Assembly (NCBI GenBank): GCA_963576565.1
Contig: OY755038.1
Location: 60,612,366-60,676,365 of the forward strand
DNA length: 64,000 nucleotides
Source of the DNA: Aspidapion aeneum
Lineage: Eukaryota; Arthropoda; Insecta; Coleoptera; Brentidae
Direction of reading: 5' to 3'
In this document: piece after piece, positions 46,351 through 57,375 of the stretch
How the letters are laid out: each line of letters starts with the position of its first letter
Numbering within the stretch: position 1 is the first letter of the stretch
Notes under the pieces: generated by a model
The model's database searches: none
What the model was told of the DNA's origin: nothing
The model's input: the letters and a program-made list of their open reading frames with translations, nothing else
Made by a program: the position numbers and the translations under genes

Positions 46351-47493
46351 CCATGTTAACTTAAAACGACGTCGCTGATTTTAAAAAATTTTATAATAAC
46401 TATATAGCAAAATCCATAATTCATCTTATGAACTAAAATAGAATTAAGTTATGAAACATATCAATTCGTTATTAAAACGAAAATATCTATAAATTTCATA
46501 ATAGCATAGAAATTAGTTTTTAAAATTATTTTTTATGCAAAGTTATAAATGTCACATAGATTCTTTTGACTTAACAGGACAGTACTGTAAGCAGGGAATG
46601 AGGGATGTTTTTCTGTAGGTTCCCTTTCTTAAGAAAGGGATCTTCCTCTAATATTCGGGTTATTGTGAGGGGAAAAAGAAATTCCGATATTTTTGTGCGT
46701 CATTTTTTCATTTGGGTTTTTTCAAATTTAGGCAGAAATTCACGAGTAAGTTACTTATTCTACCAGGTCCATGACCCGCCATCTGTTAAATCAACTATTT
46801 ACAAGAGCATTGTTCTTTTTTATTATTTATTTAAAAATGGCCAATGAACCCGCATTGGTGCCAAATTATTAAAAGTGCATCAGGTCCAGGGACATTTTTG
46901 CGACATTACTTGTAAAAGTACATAGATACAGGGTGTTCAAGCATATATGCAATTTCTATATTTTCTTATTCTGCGTTATTACGCAATCAATACAAAAGTT
47001 TACTACGGGAACGAAACTGCCGAGAGTTTTACTATTTTTTCATCAAAAATCAACTAAAATTAAAAGTAAGCAAAATATAAAACTAGATCGCGTATGGACA
47101 TAATTTAAGAGCACTTTTTAACAAGTTACAAATGGGAACCACAAAAACATCAGAAAGCGGTTTGAGCAGTTGATAAATTAACTCATTTGCAATAAACATT
47201 GGTATTATATTTTAAGAATTACTCAATTTAAAAATAGTTCCATTTTTAACTTTTCGTTCTTTATTTTATACTATACTATTAGAGGCAGGAAAGTTTTGTA
47301 TTTTTAGCATCTATTTTTGTTTTTATTTTTTAAAATTAATTTTGCCGGCATTTTATTGCATTTTTTAGTTGGACTTTGTAGTGATAATTTTGTAACTAGA
47401 ACTCTTGTTCATAAGATATTTCTTAAAGGAACAATAAAGTAAAGTAAGTAAAAGTAATTTAAAAATAGGGCTCCCATGGTTTATCATAAAGGA
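46351..47493. other. Gene-free stretch with a mariner-like end
   Basis: ATACAGGGTGTTCAAGC near 46928 looks like one TIR of a mariner-like element; no second end is found. A small hairpin (CCCTTTCTTAAGAAAGGG) lies at about 46622-46639. Confidence 0.45.
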
Positions 47494-48280
47494 CAAATAA
47501 AACATCATAAAGGCAAATTGCATAACAGTCCCATGTTAAAAACGGAATTATTAATAACCGGACATTATCAAAAACGTCATTCTTCAAAACAAGACAAGAG
47601 CAAAATCGAAATTCTGTATAACGTCTTTTATCAAAACCGGACAAAATCGAAAAGGCCAAAAATCATAAAAACTGGTCAACCTTAGCTTGTGACGTTCACC
47701 TAAAGAAGAGCGGTTCTGATATTGCTATGCAATTGAAGCGTCCTATACTGCAATTTTTTTTTACTGCCATGTGTAAAGAAAACGACGAATCCACATAGGG
47801 ATTGCGATAGCACATACGATATTTTCATTAAGCAATCCTTAAAAAAGTTAGGTGTTGGACCCTTGGTTACGATTCATCTGCAATTAATTGACCAAGAAGT
47901 TCCGCTCGGTTTGGTTAACACCCTAAAATGAAGGAGAGGAGAGCTAATTAAAGGAAAAAACAGATAATTTAATTTTTGCGTCCAAAAACAACAATATTAT
48001 TTGTTCCCGATTTAGATTTGCCGCCAAACTTCCATAAGACCGCTTTGTAGGAGAGGAAAAGTAAGGAGACAGTTGCTCGTGCAAGGCACCCCCCTTTATA
48101 TGATTTTTTCCTGTTTGATTTTGTCCGATTTTGATAAAAGACTTCATACTAAACTTCGATTTTGCTTGCCTTGGTTTGATGAATGATGTTTTTGTATAAT
48201 CTCCGGTTATTAAGAATTCCGTTTATGCCATTGGACTGTTATACCATTTAAATTTATGATTTTGGACGATTTTGTTTTTG
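47494..48280. mobile_element. Foldback element, about 185-bp arms and 420-bp spacer
   Basis: The left arm (47494-47676) and right arm (48099-48280) are inverted repeats. Shared landmarks are ATAACAGTCC, AATAACCGGA, GTCTTTTATCAAAA and CGGACAAAATC. Divergence and indels are moderate. The spacer is not recognisably coding. Termini and target duplication are not clear. Confidence 0.75.
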
Positions 48281-50004
48281 TTGTTTTCGAAAAATATTTA
48301 TAAATACAACCAAAAATTGCTTGAATATTAAAGTTTGTTTTTTTTTATCCTAATAGCTTCCAACGCTAAAATATACGTCTATTAGTATGGCGCATCGTAA
48401 TAAACTTTGTTTAAGCCCATACTGCCCATAATGTGTTCAATTTGTTTTAAGGATAAATAATCTAAGCCACATTTAAAACTCATAAATAATTGCAGCCATA
48501 AATGTGCCCTTTTTTGCTCGTTAATATGCATGCTGCAAAATAGTTTCATATGAAAAAATATAAAATTAAATAAATAGATTTGCGAAACTGGGCGATTGAT
48601 GCTGCTTGGATGGAAAGTTCCAGTATAAAAAAAAAGACAAAAGACAATTACGAGTGTATAAGAATATTGCCGACAAATAATGCCCTATATATCAGGATAT
48701 TTTTTTCATACCATAATATCGAGGGTCGCTGATATATTGAAATCAGTTAATTATAAACCAAAATATATAAAATATGAAAAAATGTTTAAACCAAAAATTT
48801 CAAGAAAACTAATTTCCAAAAATTGGAAAATTTTTAAAACTTTATTCTAATTTTTATTTAACTATACTAATGATATGTTCTCTCAAGACTTACTGCCAAT
48901 ACCATTTATAAAAGTTTATTAAAAATCACTTTTTACCTAATAACTTTCACCGTGTAATTTTTTTAAACTCATTTTTACCCAACTGCAGCACGGCGACAGG
49001 AAAATGCATGTATGTAAGTAAATATGTTTGTGTCACGCTAGAGGTTAAACGGCTGAACCGATTTCAACAACAAAGGTGTCGTTTGAATTGCTACTGATCT
49101 TGAAGGTGCTATAGGCCATATTTTTTTTAACAGGAATCAACATGGCTGTCTTCAGACGTCACATGATGTAGGCTTTAAGGCATAAAAATTATCTAAATTT
49201 CAGGCGATTTTATTGAAATTCCTTTGATTACCTATTGCAAATGTCCTCTAATTTGCTGTAGTTACTTTGTTGTCCACCCTGCTCCTACCCATCTAACCTC
49301 CTGTCGTTTTCTTCGCCCTATGCAAAAACCATATTCCATATCAAATATAGAGCGATTTCAAAAATTATTTCTGCATACGCTTTCAGATTTTTTTCCAACA
49401 TTATTTTACTAGCCCCCCCCCCCCGCCTCTCAGTCTCTACTATCTCTCCTATAGCTATAACTCTCACAAATATAAACGATTTCAACAACAAAAAATTCCG
49501 ACCCATGCGTTACGGACATAAAGTTTTTTATTAGAAACGACTTTCTCTGTCACCTACTTCAGTTTCGACCATAACTGATAACACTGTTCAAGATTTCTCT
49601 TTTTTTACCCATTTCATTTTATAAAAATATATTTAGTACTACTATATATGTTATTAACTATTTATAGTTTAAAATTTTATAAAAAATTGTTTATCGGTTT
49701 AGCGCCCGTAAAGTAAATCGCACACTTAAAACTAAAAAGACTTAACTCAAAAATTTAAAAATGTGTCCCTGCAATAAAAATATTACAACGTGTCTTTTTA
49801 GCTCCTATTTTAACTGTGTGCTTATAAATAAAAGTTTTTCATAATTTTCCGAAAAATTGTAAACAAAGTATATTTTTGTGATCTTTAGTTAAAAACCACA
49901 TTTGAATGAATTTTTGTTGCATAAACTCATTTTCAAAATTTTTGAGTTGCGTCTCTTTAGATTTAAGGGTGCGAATATTTTACCGCACGCCGCGCCGCAC
50001 GCTG
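48281..50004. other. Gene-free stretch with a retroposon-like motif
   Basis: AT-rich. At 49029-49075 the complement of a GAAATCGGTTCAGCCG motif appears after a TGTATGTAAGTA stretch, of the kind seen in dispersed insect retroposons. A C-run is at 49414-49425. No gene seen. Confidence 0.45.
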
Positions 50005-50584
50005 GATTTAGTCTTCTTCAATCCATCTTTGGATATATGCCTCCTCCAATATATTTTACTCTTCTCTGTCGCCGTGTTCATCCATCTAGTTCCCGCGTGT
50101 TTCTTTAAATCGGCCGCCCATCTCATTTGGTGTCTTCCCCTTCTTGTTTTATTTTCCCAAAGTCTCCAGTTTACAATACATTTGTTCCATCGATCTTTTT
50201 TTCTGCCTAATATTATGACTGGCAAATTTCCATTTTAATTTTGCTAATTTTCCTCTCTTCTTCCTTTACTTTAGTTTTAATTCTTATCCATTCATTCATT
50301 TTTCTTTTTGTTAGCTTTACATGTAAAATTTGTCTTTCCATTAATCTTTGGGCTTTGGTTACTTTATCCATGTTTGATTTAGGAAGTGTCCAGTTCTGGG
50401 ATCCATAGGTAGGTACAGGAAGGGTACATCGGTTACAAACTTTCGTTTTAATGTGCTGAGGACATTTTTAATTTTTAAATATATAGCTTAATTTATCGAA
50501 TGCTGCCCCGGCAAATTAATCTTACTCGTTTCTTAAAATAAGCTGTTATTGGTTTTCTTTTTTTAGTTTAATAATTTGTCCCAG

Positions 50585-50621
<37 letters not shown>

Positions 50622-50790
50622 TCTACTTGTTTTGTTTTCTTGTGGTTTATTCTGCTCATGATATCTTTATCTGTGTTATGATTTTAGTTTTAGTGTAGTT
50701 CATACTTAAGCCTATATTTTTAGCTGCTGTATCCAGTCCTTCCAGCATTTTTATCAGCACTTCTTTCTTGTTTCTTGAATTACACCTAAT
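50005..50790 (-). pseudogene. RTE-like LINE 3' fragment
   Basis: The minus strand gives the same C-terminal tail as 18515-19625: DRWNKCIVNWRLW, GTRWMNTATE and further upstream, in broken frames, the RVRLICRG region and the segment corresponding to LSMNCTKTK. A long (AT)n run (50587-50617) interrupts it. It is more decayed than the 18.5-kb copy. Confidence 0.8.
50587..50617. repeat. (AT)n microsatellite
   Basis: An uninterrupted alternating AT run of about 31 bases inside the LINE fragment; likely expanded after insertion, because the sister copy has only a short ATATATA there. Confidence 0.95.
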
Positions 50791-51098
50791 GATATTTTAA
50801 AATGCATATTTTTAAGAAGTAAAGAAAAATATTAAGTATTGAATATTTAGAAAATTTATTTTAAAGTTTCGCCAAAAAATAAATGGATAACATTATCCAA
50901 ACCTAAAATACATAAGCCCTTCTAAGTTCGGACTTCGAGAAGTAACTTTTCTTATCTTTTATTATAAGTTTAGGTATCGCGCAAACCATTAGGGAGCCAA
51001 TCTTATTGGTATTTATGTGACACTGGAATGCTATTTTCAGGTTTAGTTATATTATACTGACTGACCCTTTCTGGGACTGGGAAAAACGAATATGGGTT
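50791..51098. other. Gene-free spacer
   Basis: AT-rich; nothing recognisable. Confidence 0.4.
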
Positions 51099-51338
51099 AA
51101 GCCCCCATTACACGGCGTGTGCAATGCAGCGGCCTGAGTTTTAAATACACGCAAAGCTCAAGGCTCAATTAAAAATGAACGTGTTCTTTGAACCGTACTA
51201 GTTTTACCGGTATTCGTAGGGAATAGGCGCGCCGCATGAAGGTCAACGCGCCTATCCTATCTCACGGCTCGACGGGACGTGAACAACGTAGGTTCCCACT
51301 TCAGGCGTGGTACTCCACGCGCCATGTAATCGAGGCTT
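51099..51338. mobile_element. GC-rich inverted-repeat element, 240 bp
   Basis: The left end AAGCCCCCATTACACGGCGT and the right end CGCGCCATGTAATCGAGGCTT are imperfect inverted repeats. The interior is much GC-richer than the surroundings and includes a hairpin around AGGCGCG...CGCGCCT (51227-51256). Probably a MITE; no clear duplication. Confidence 0.6.
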
Positions 51339-53570
51339 TATGCTCCTAGAAAATGTTACTTTTTTATGGAAAAGTAAAACGGTGTAAGGAATTTTGGATT
51401 AAACGTGATATTAAGCTGCAATCATATTATACAGAATAGTAGGGGAAGCAATGAATATCTTTTGGAACCTATTTTCTTAGTCGGTGTATATAAATAAGTA
51501 TGTTCTGTTAATAATAATAATCAAAAATTTTTCAGTTTCTTAATGATTTTCCGAATGGCTCAAAAGTTTAAGGAATGAAATGAGAACCTATTTTCTTAGT
51601 TCTAAATCTTCTACACTGAGAAGAAGAGAATATGAACATTATAAGGAACGCAATCTGGTTCATTTCAAGTGGTGGAAAATATGTATATTCTAAGATACAG
51701 AACAGATCCCTTGTTTTTATTTAAAAACTTTTTGGTTTTCTGCAGTCTTCATATCTGCGACTGTTAATGAACAAAAGATTAATTAACTTTTTCTTAGGTT
51801 GGATTTTAGAAAGTCTTGCGAGGCGTTCGTGTTGGTAAATAACAGCCAATTTGTTTCATATACTTAATCTATAATCTATGATAAGAAAAAGTTTCAAAAC
51901 TAAGAGAATAAGTTTCTAATTTTCCAAATTTTGAAGATGCCGCCAGATGCATTTTTCAACTTCGTAGATCAGTCAGATTTATTTTTAGTCTAATATACAT
52001 AAGTTTATACGTTCACTTTCAAGATTAAGAAAATATGTTAAAAAATCAGTTCAATTTTTGGATCTGCAAATTTTCAGCCAGACATATTTTCCAGCACTTA
52101 GGATCTTGAGATGAATCTCTTTTTCTTAGTGTAAAAGATTTGAAACTTAACCCGTTGAAGCCATTGAAAAATTATTACCAGACTCAACCTAAATACCGAA
52201 TTTCATTAAAATGGGACATGTAGTTTTTGCGTTATGCGCGTTGGTCCTTACAAACACACATACAGACAAACATACAGATAGACAGACGGCGCGAGAAAAA
52301 AGTTTAAAAATCATCTGAAACGCAAAGATATATGAAAACTTTTGAGATCGGAGGAACTTTTTTTTTTCGTCTTTTTGACACCATAGCTCACACTACTATA
52401 GTTATAGTAGACATGTGAGCTAATATTATGGTTATAGTAGACGTGTGAGCTAATGTTCCCCCTACTAAACATACATAAATTCGGTAACTTTATTGATTGT
52501 GTATCTTTATCTACATAGTTCTTTTAACATTATATAAGTGGTGTTTCTAAGTTTCATTTGCAGTTTCTAAAGTAGTTAAAAATAATTGTATTGGCATGGG
52601 AATGCTTGCATATGGTTAATATTCTTCTGTTCTCAAATTCGCGATAACAAAAATCCTGTTATCCGGTTCTGCTTTAAAGGGAAAGCTTTTTTCTGATATT
52701 TTATCACCTCTTCTATTTGTTGTATCTATTATCAATATGTTTCTGACTTATTTCTACTAATTTTCTTTTTGTCACTTTGTTAATTAAAGTTTTTACTTAC
52801 TGACTCACCATTCATTTAATTGAAGCAAAGTTTAATTAGATTACTTATTTTATATTATATAAATATCTGTAATCACGACATTTTATTTTCATTTCAACAA
52901 CAAATTCGGTCCGTTTGACCAAATCCTAAGAATCGACAAAAAAGTGTTTACGAAATCGAAGAAAAACTTTTTAGGATATTAAGATCCGCATTAATAGAGC
53001 GGAAAGACATTTACTGACATTGCCGTGATGGAATATCCCCAAAAGGGGCAGTTTGCTGACGATTTAACCTGAATTTTATGTGGGTATTTTTGTTTTTGAA
53101 ACTTCTTTCCTTATAATGGTTTGTATAAGACAGCATCTAAATTAAAAGCTCTCATATACTTGGACAATAGAGTAGCTAGAATTTTTAAATAAAAAACTAT
53201 AAGAATGCAATTTTTACATAAATATTCACCTTATTAGGTCAAATAATAATTAGATTACAGTTATTATTTTTTGTGTACTTACTAACCTTGGAGGACTGCG
53301 CTACGGGATATTGAAATTCATGTTTCTCTTTACAGGATTGTCTTTCTATAATTATTGTATCAAAAATTGCTATAAATTGTTTAATAATTTATGTTTAAAT
53401 TTAACAGAGGGAGAGAAAGAAAGAAACAGAAGTTCTTAGCGTTTACCTTTTGCTTTATGCCCTTTGCACTAATCGCATAACGATATTCGCCGAGCGAACG
53501 TCGTAGAGCACTGGTATATACTTGTACAGTTGGCAGCTCTCACGATGGCCACTCTAAACAAAACGGAGCT
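51339..53570. other. Gene-free stretch with minor repeats
   Basis: Contains a retroposon tail-like motif (52195-52289: AATTTCATTAAAATGGGACA, then ACAGACAAACATACAGA) and a 27-30-bp tandem duplication starting GTTATAGTAGAC (52401-52430 and 52431-52457). No gene seen. Confidence 0.45.
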
Positions 53571-53579
53571 GTACGAAAC

Positions 53580-53949
53580 GGCTCCGGAATGAAATAGTAC
53601 AAAATAGCGGGTATTAAAATACCGGTATAGAACTAGCGAAAATCAAACTAGCGATGAAATGAAAGAGCGACTATCATAATAGCGATGTAATAAAGTAGCG
53701 AATATATTTTCTATTTTGATTGATTGTCGCTATTTTGGTTGTTGCTTTTTTGATACATCGCTATTTTGGTTGTCGCTATTTTGATAATCGCTATTTTAAT
53801 ATATCGCTATTTTGATATGTCGCTGTTTTGTTACAAACACTATTTTGATACATCGCTCTTTTGATAGTCGCTCTTTCATTACATCGCTATTTAATTACTC
53901 GCCATTTGGTATATCGCTATTTTGTACATCGCTATTTCGTTCCGGAGCC
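53580..53949. mobile_element. FB-like foldback element with internal tandem repeats, 370 bp
   Basis: Terminal GGCTCCGGAA(T/C)GAAATAG inverted repeats are flanked by a perfect 9-bp duplication GTACGAAAC (53571-53579 and 53950-53958). The right half (about 53733-53945) is some 14 tandem variants of ATCGCTATTTTGAT, 14-17 bp each. The left half has the same motif inverted (TAGCGAT) in fewer, looser copies. Inverted arms built of short tandem repeats with a 9-bp duplication are the hallmark of Drosophila FB elements and are also compatible with Mutator-like MITEs. No transposase. Confidence 0.9.
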
Positions 53950-54297
53950 GTACGAAACGTATATAACTAGTGCTGCGCGACTATGCCTCCGCGTGTATCG
54001 CCCTGCCATTTTACGCAACAGTTAATAATTAAAAAAATGTAGAATCCTGTTTTTTTGCATAAATCTTGATTTTGAAGGCCATATGGGGACCGATCACTTT
54101 TTATTAAATTTGTTAATACCGGATTATATAGGAACAAGTATAATCATGACCCGATGGTTAATGTTGTAATTTTAATAATTTTTCAACCTCCATTTTGTCA
54201 AAATGGCCGTTACAGTTATCCTAAAGACAAATTTAAAGAGAATCTCGAGTCGAATCGATTAAAAAATTGTTTCTAACTTGCCAGGTTTCGTGCTTGT

Positions 54298-56190
54298 TAT
54301 GGTTGCCGCCGAGACGAGAGATTCTCGCCTCTCATCTCGTTTCGCCCTTTCTCGACAAGACGAGAGAGATATTTTCTCTCGAGACGAGATGAGAGAAAGA
54401 CCATCTCTCGTTCTCTTGAGCAAAAAAAGTTGGTTTTATAAATTTTTATGATTTATTATCTGTTCGTATTGACCTATTATAGAGTTAAGCTGATATTTAT
54501 ATACTGTTTTTTTTTAAATTAAAGGTATGCAAAAATTGTTATATATTCCTTGATAACACGTACGGTAGCTTACCTTTCGTTTTTTTGAAATCAGATAGAG
54601 AAAATCCAAAAGTGTAATTAGATTGTACTGCTAGTGTTCATGCTTATTAACGTACTGAACATATTTTTTCTTAGTAGTAAGTAAATAAGCGGGAAATTTT
54701 AGTTTTCCCTTCTAGCTTTTGGCGTAAATTTTTGATATTTAGAAATGTTGATTTAAAAAAAAGATGTTTTTGGACGATTTTTTAAAGAGCTAAAATTCTA
54801 AAAATCAAATAATTTTCTTGCGGAAATTAGTTTGTTTTTTATTTTAAAAAATATGGAAAATTTAGACGAAAAATCTGCTAGTAAAAAAGTTTACAGTTTT
54901 CTGTATTGTGCGTTTTTTCCCTGAAAAAAAAAGTTTTGGTTAGTTTTGAGAAAAACACATTCCGCAAGAAAAATCTTTGGTTTCCAGAATCTGGAAATTT
55001 CATAGAGATCTAAGACACAAGTATTTTAAATAACAAACTTATTGCTTTATTTCCAAGGATTTATATATTTAGCAAAACACAAAATAATATTTTATCAACG
55101 AACACTTGGGATTTTAGGTACAGTTTTAAATAAATAAAGCGATGCAAAACTTTTCCACAGCTTTTATTTTATCGCATCAACGAGGTATTTTGGTACATTT
55201 ATGGAATTTACTTCTCTATTTATTATACAGTGTGTCCCAACAAAAACGAAACAGAGGCGTTTTTGGGTATTTAGAATATTTTTTCGAAAAATTTATCGAA
55301 CACGTCGATTTAGTTTTTGAGGGGGACACTTTTTGGCTATCTTAAAATTTTTGTAGCACGAACCCCCTTCGAGGGGTATACTTTACCCCTATATTTTGAA
55401 TAGGGAAAGTGGGTCTAGTGATATCTTATTTTGAAGCTCTCTTGAATATATTTACAACCGTGTAAAAATTTCGAAAATCCATCGATTAGTTTTTGAGATA
55501 TTTGCCTTCAAATTTTCAAATTTAACATGGACTGATAAAATAAAAATTTAATTAGAAATTTATTATTTTTCGGATTTAATTTTTATTTTATCATTCCATG
55601 TTAAATTTGAAAATTTGAAGGCAAATATCTCAATAACTAATCAATGGATTTTCGAAATTTTTACACGGAAAGATATTCAAGAAAGCTTCAAAATAAGGTA
55701 TCACTAGACCCACTTTCCCTATTCAAAATATAGGGGTAAAGTATACCCCTCGAAGGGGGTTCGTGCTACAAAAATTTCAAGATAGCCAAAAAGTGTCCCC
55801 CTCAAAAACTAAATCGACGTGTCCGAGGAATTTTTCGAAAAAATATTCTAAATACCCAAAAACGCCTCTGTTTCGTTTTCGTTGGGACACACTGTATGTA
55901 TGCATATACAGTGTATATCCCAGAATAGACTCAACACTTTATTTTCAAAAAAGTAAATACCATAAATAATAAGATTCACATTGAAAAAACTATTTTACAC
56001 AGGGTGTCTTAAAAACTTTTAATAGCTGATATAAATCACGAGACACGAGAGACGACACGAGATGAGAGAAAGGCTCTCTCGAGCGATAGAAGAGTCCTAT
56101 CGTCGAGACGAGAGATCCATTTTACCTCGCAGAACGAGACGAGACGAGAGAAGGCATTTTCTCGTCTCGTCTCATCTCGCGGCAACACTA
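54298..56190. mobile_element. hAT-like non-autonomous element, 1.89 kb
   Basis: Ends TATGGTTGCCG (left) and the complement of TAGTGTTGCCG (right) match at 9 of 11 positions and are flanked by a perfect 8-bp duplication GTGCTTGT (54290-54297 and 56191-56198). Both subterminal regions are packed with GAGACGAGA / TCTCGTCTC motifs (54310-54420; 56040-56180), a possible transposase-binding array. TA(G)NG ends and 8-bp duplications fit hAT. I found no transposase frame. A TA-flanked 667-bp palindrome is nested inside. Confidence 0.85.
55228..55894. mobile_element. Near-perfect palindromic foldback element, 667 bp
   Basis: Starts CAGTGTGTCCCAAC and ends GTTGGGACACACTG, with TA on both sides (55226-55227 and 55895-55896). 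The two arms of about 330 bp are reverse complements almost throughout, meeting near 55560 with practically no spacer. Arm landmarks include CGAGGGGTATACTTTACCCC and AAGTGGGTCTAGTGATA. TA flanks suggest mobilisation by a Tc1/mariner-type enzyme. The frames at 55142-55345 and 55763-55969 are by-products. Confidence 0.93.
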
Positions 56191-56517
56191 GTGCTTGTAC
56201 AAATTATAATAGCCGTTTTTTTTTTGTAATATATCACCTCTGGCCTCTGGGCTATAATGTTTGTATTTTTTTTCTGGTGTTATTTTCTGTCTGTTTATAT
56301 ACACGGCTTTTTATTACTCTAAGGGTTTGTTTAATAACTCATAATAAGGCGTACTGTTTAATAATTTGTAATATAAAGAATTAATACCATTATTGCAGGA
56401 AAAAAGTTTTAATTGGATTACTAAAAAAATTATTTGGCTCAGATAATTTTTGCTTTTACTGTGCATGTGGTAAATTTCGGTAAAATTTATTTGAAATAAG
56501 ACAGGTTTTGCATTATC

Positions 56518-56830
56518 ATGATGATTGGCCTCTTTAAGAAGAGAAACATGTTGGTCCAGCAAGATGGAACACCTCCACATAATGCAAGAATCATAACCAA
56601 CTATTTGAATCAGCAACATGGAAATAACTGGATCGGAAATCGAGGTCCAGTTGCCTGCACAGCACGTTCGCCGGACCTTACGCCTCTGAATTTTTGTATT
56701 TAAGGATACTTAAAAGATAAAGTTTATTTTACTATTCATAATACAATAGAAGAACTTGAGACAGCCGTTGTTCAAGCCATAGAAGAAATTCCTGAACAAA
56801 TGGTTAAATAAAAGAATAAGAACGGTGAAA
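56518..56830 (+). pseudogene. Mariner transposase C-terminal fragment
   Basis: Encodes the second catalytic region (VQQDGTPPHNARI), NWIGNRGPV and the third (ARSPDLTPLNF), with 36 residues between the two Asp. An in-frame TAA (56701-56703) follows, then GYLKDKVYF and a helical tail up to a TAA near 56809. The N-terminal two thirds, including the first Asp, are not visible upstream. It differs in sequence from the relic at 37.2-38.6 kb, so it is a separate family member. Confidence 0.85.
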
Positions 56831-57103
56831 GATTTGCTTATTTAATTCAGTGCTTTATTATCGGTTTTAGTTTTATTTTAAATTAAATAATAAATGCAAA
56901 CTTTTGTTTTAGAAATAAAAGATAGATTTTAAGAAATTGTATGATTTCTTAGCCAGAGCAAAATTAAAAAATAAGGGCCTTAAAGATTTGCATATAAATC
57001 AAATAAATTTGGAAACCGTTCCATGTTAAATTTGATTGATAATGTGACTCAACAAAAATTTTAAGTAATTTAGAAACTTTCAAACTCTAACAGATAAATC
57101 ATA
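56831..57103. other. Spacer
   Basis: AT-rich, nothing recognised; ends with the 8-bp duplication AAATCATA (57096-57103) of the adjoining MITE. Confidence 0.4.
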
Positions 57104-57375
57104 CAGTGGCGGATCCAAGGGGGGGAGGCACTTGCCCCCCCCCCGAGAATTTTTTGAATATACAAAAAATGAATAAGAAGTAATGTTTTCGCTAATAAAA
57201 ATTAAAAATTTTTGCCTGCGCGCATGAAAGTGTCTATTATTATTATCATCGAAATTACAACCACTGACTAATTCAATAAAATGCTGCTTAAGAAAATATA
57301 TACCGTTTTTTACCAACAGAGAATGTCACCTAAATTGCCCCCCCCCCCCGAGAAGCACCTCTGGATCCGCCCTTG
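57104..57375. mobile_element. hAT MITE, 272 bp, 8-bp target duplication
   Basis: Left end CAGTGGCGGATCCAAGGGGG and right end the complement of CAAGGGCGGATCCAGAGG, flanked by perfect 8-bp AAATCATA (57096-57103 and 57376-57383). C and G runs follow each terminus. Interior AT-rich and non-coding. Same end type as the fragments at 27986 and 29073. Confidence 0.95.

Noticed and set aside
55142..55969. Frames at 55142-55345 and 55763-55969
   Set aside because: They fall on the two arms of the palindrome and are mirror by-products.
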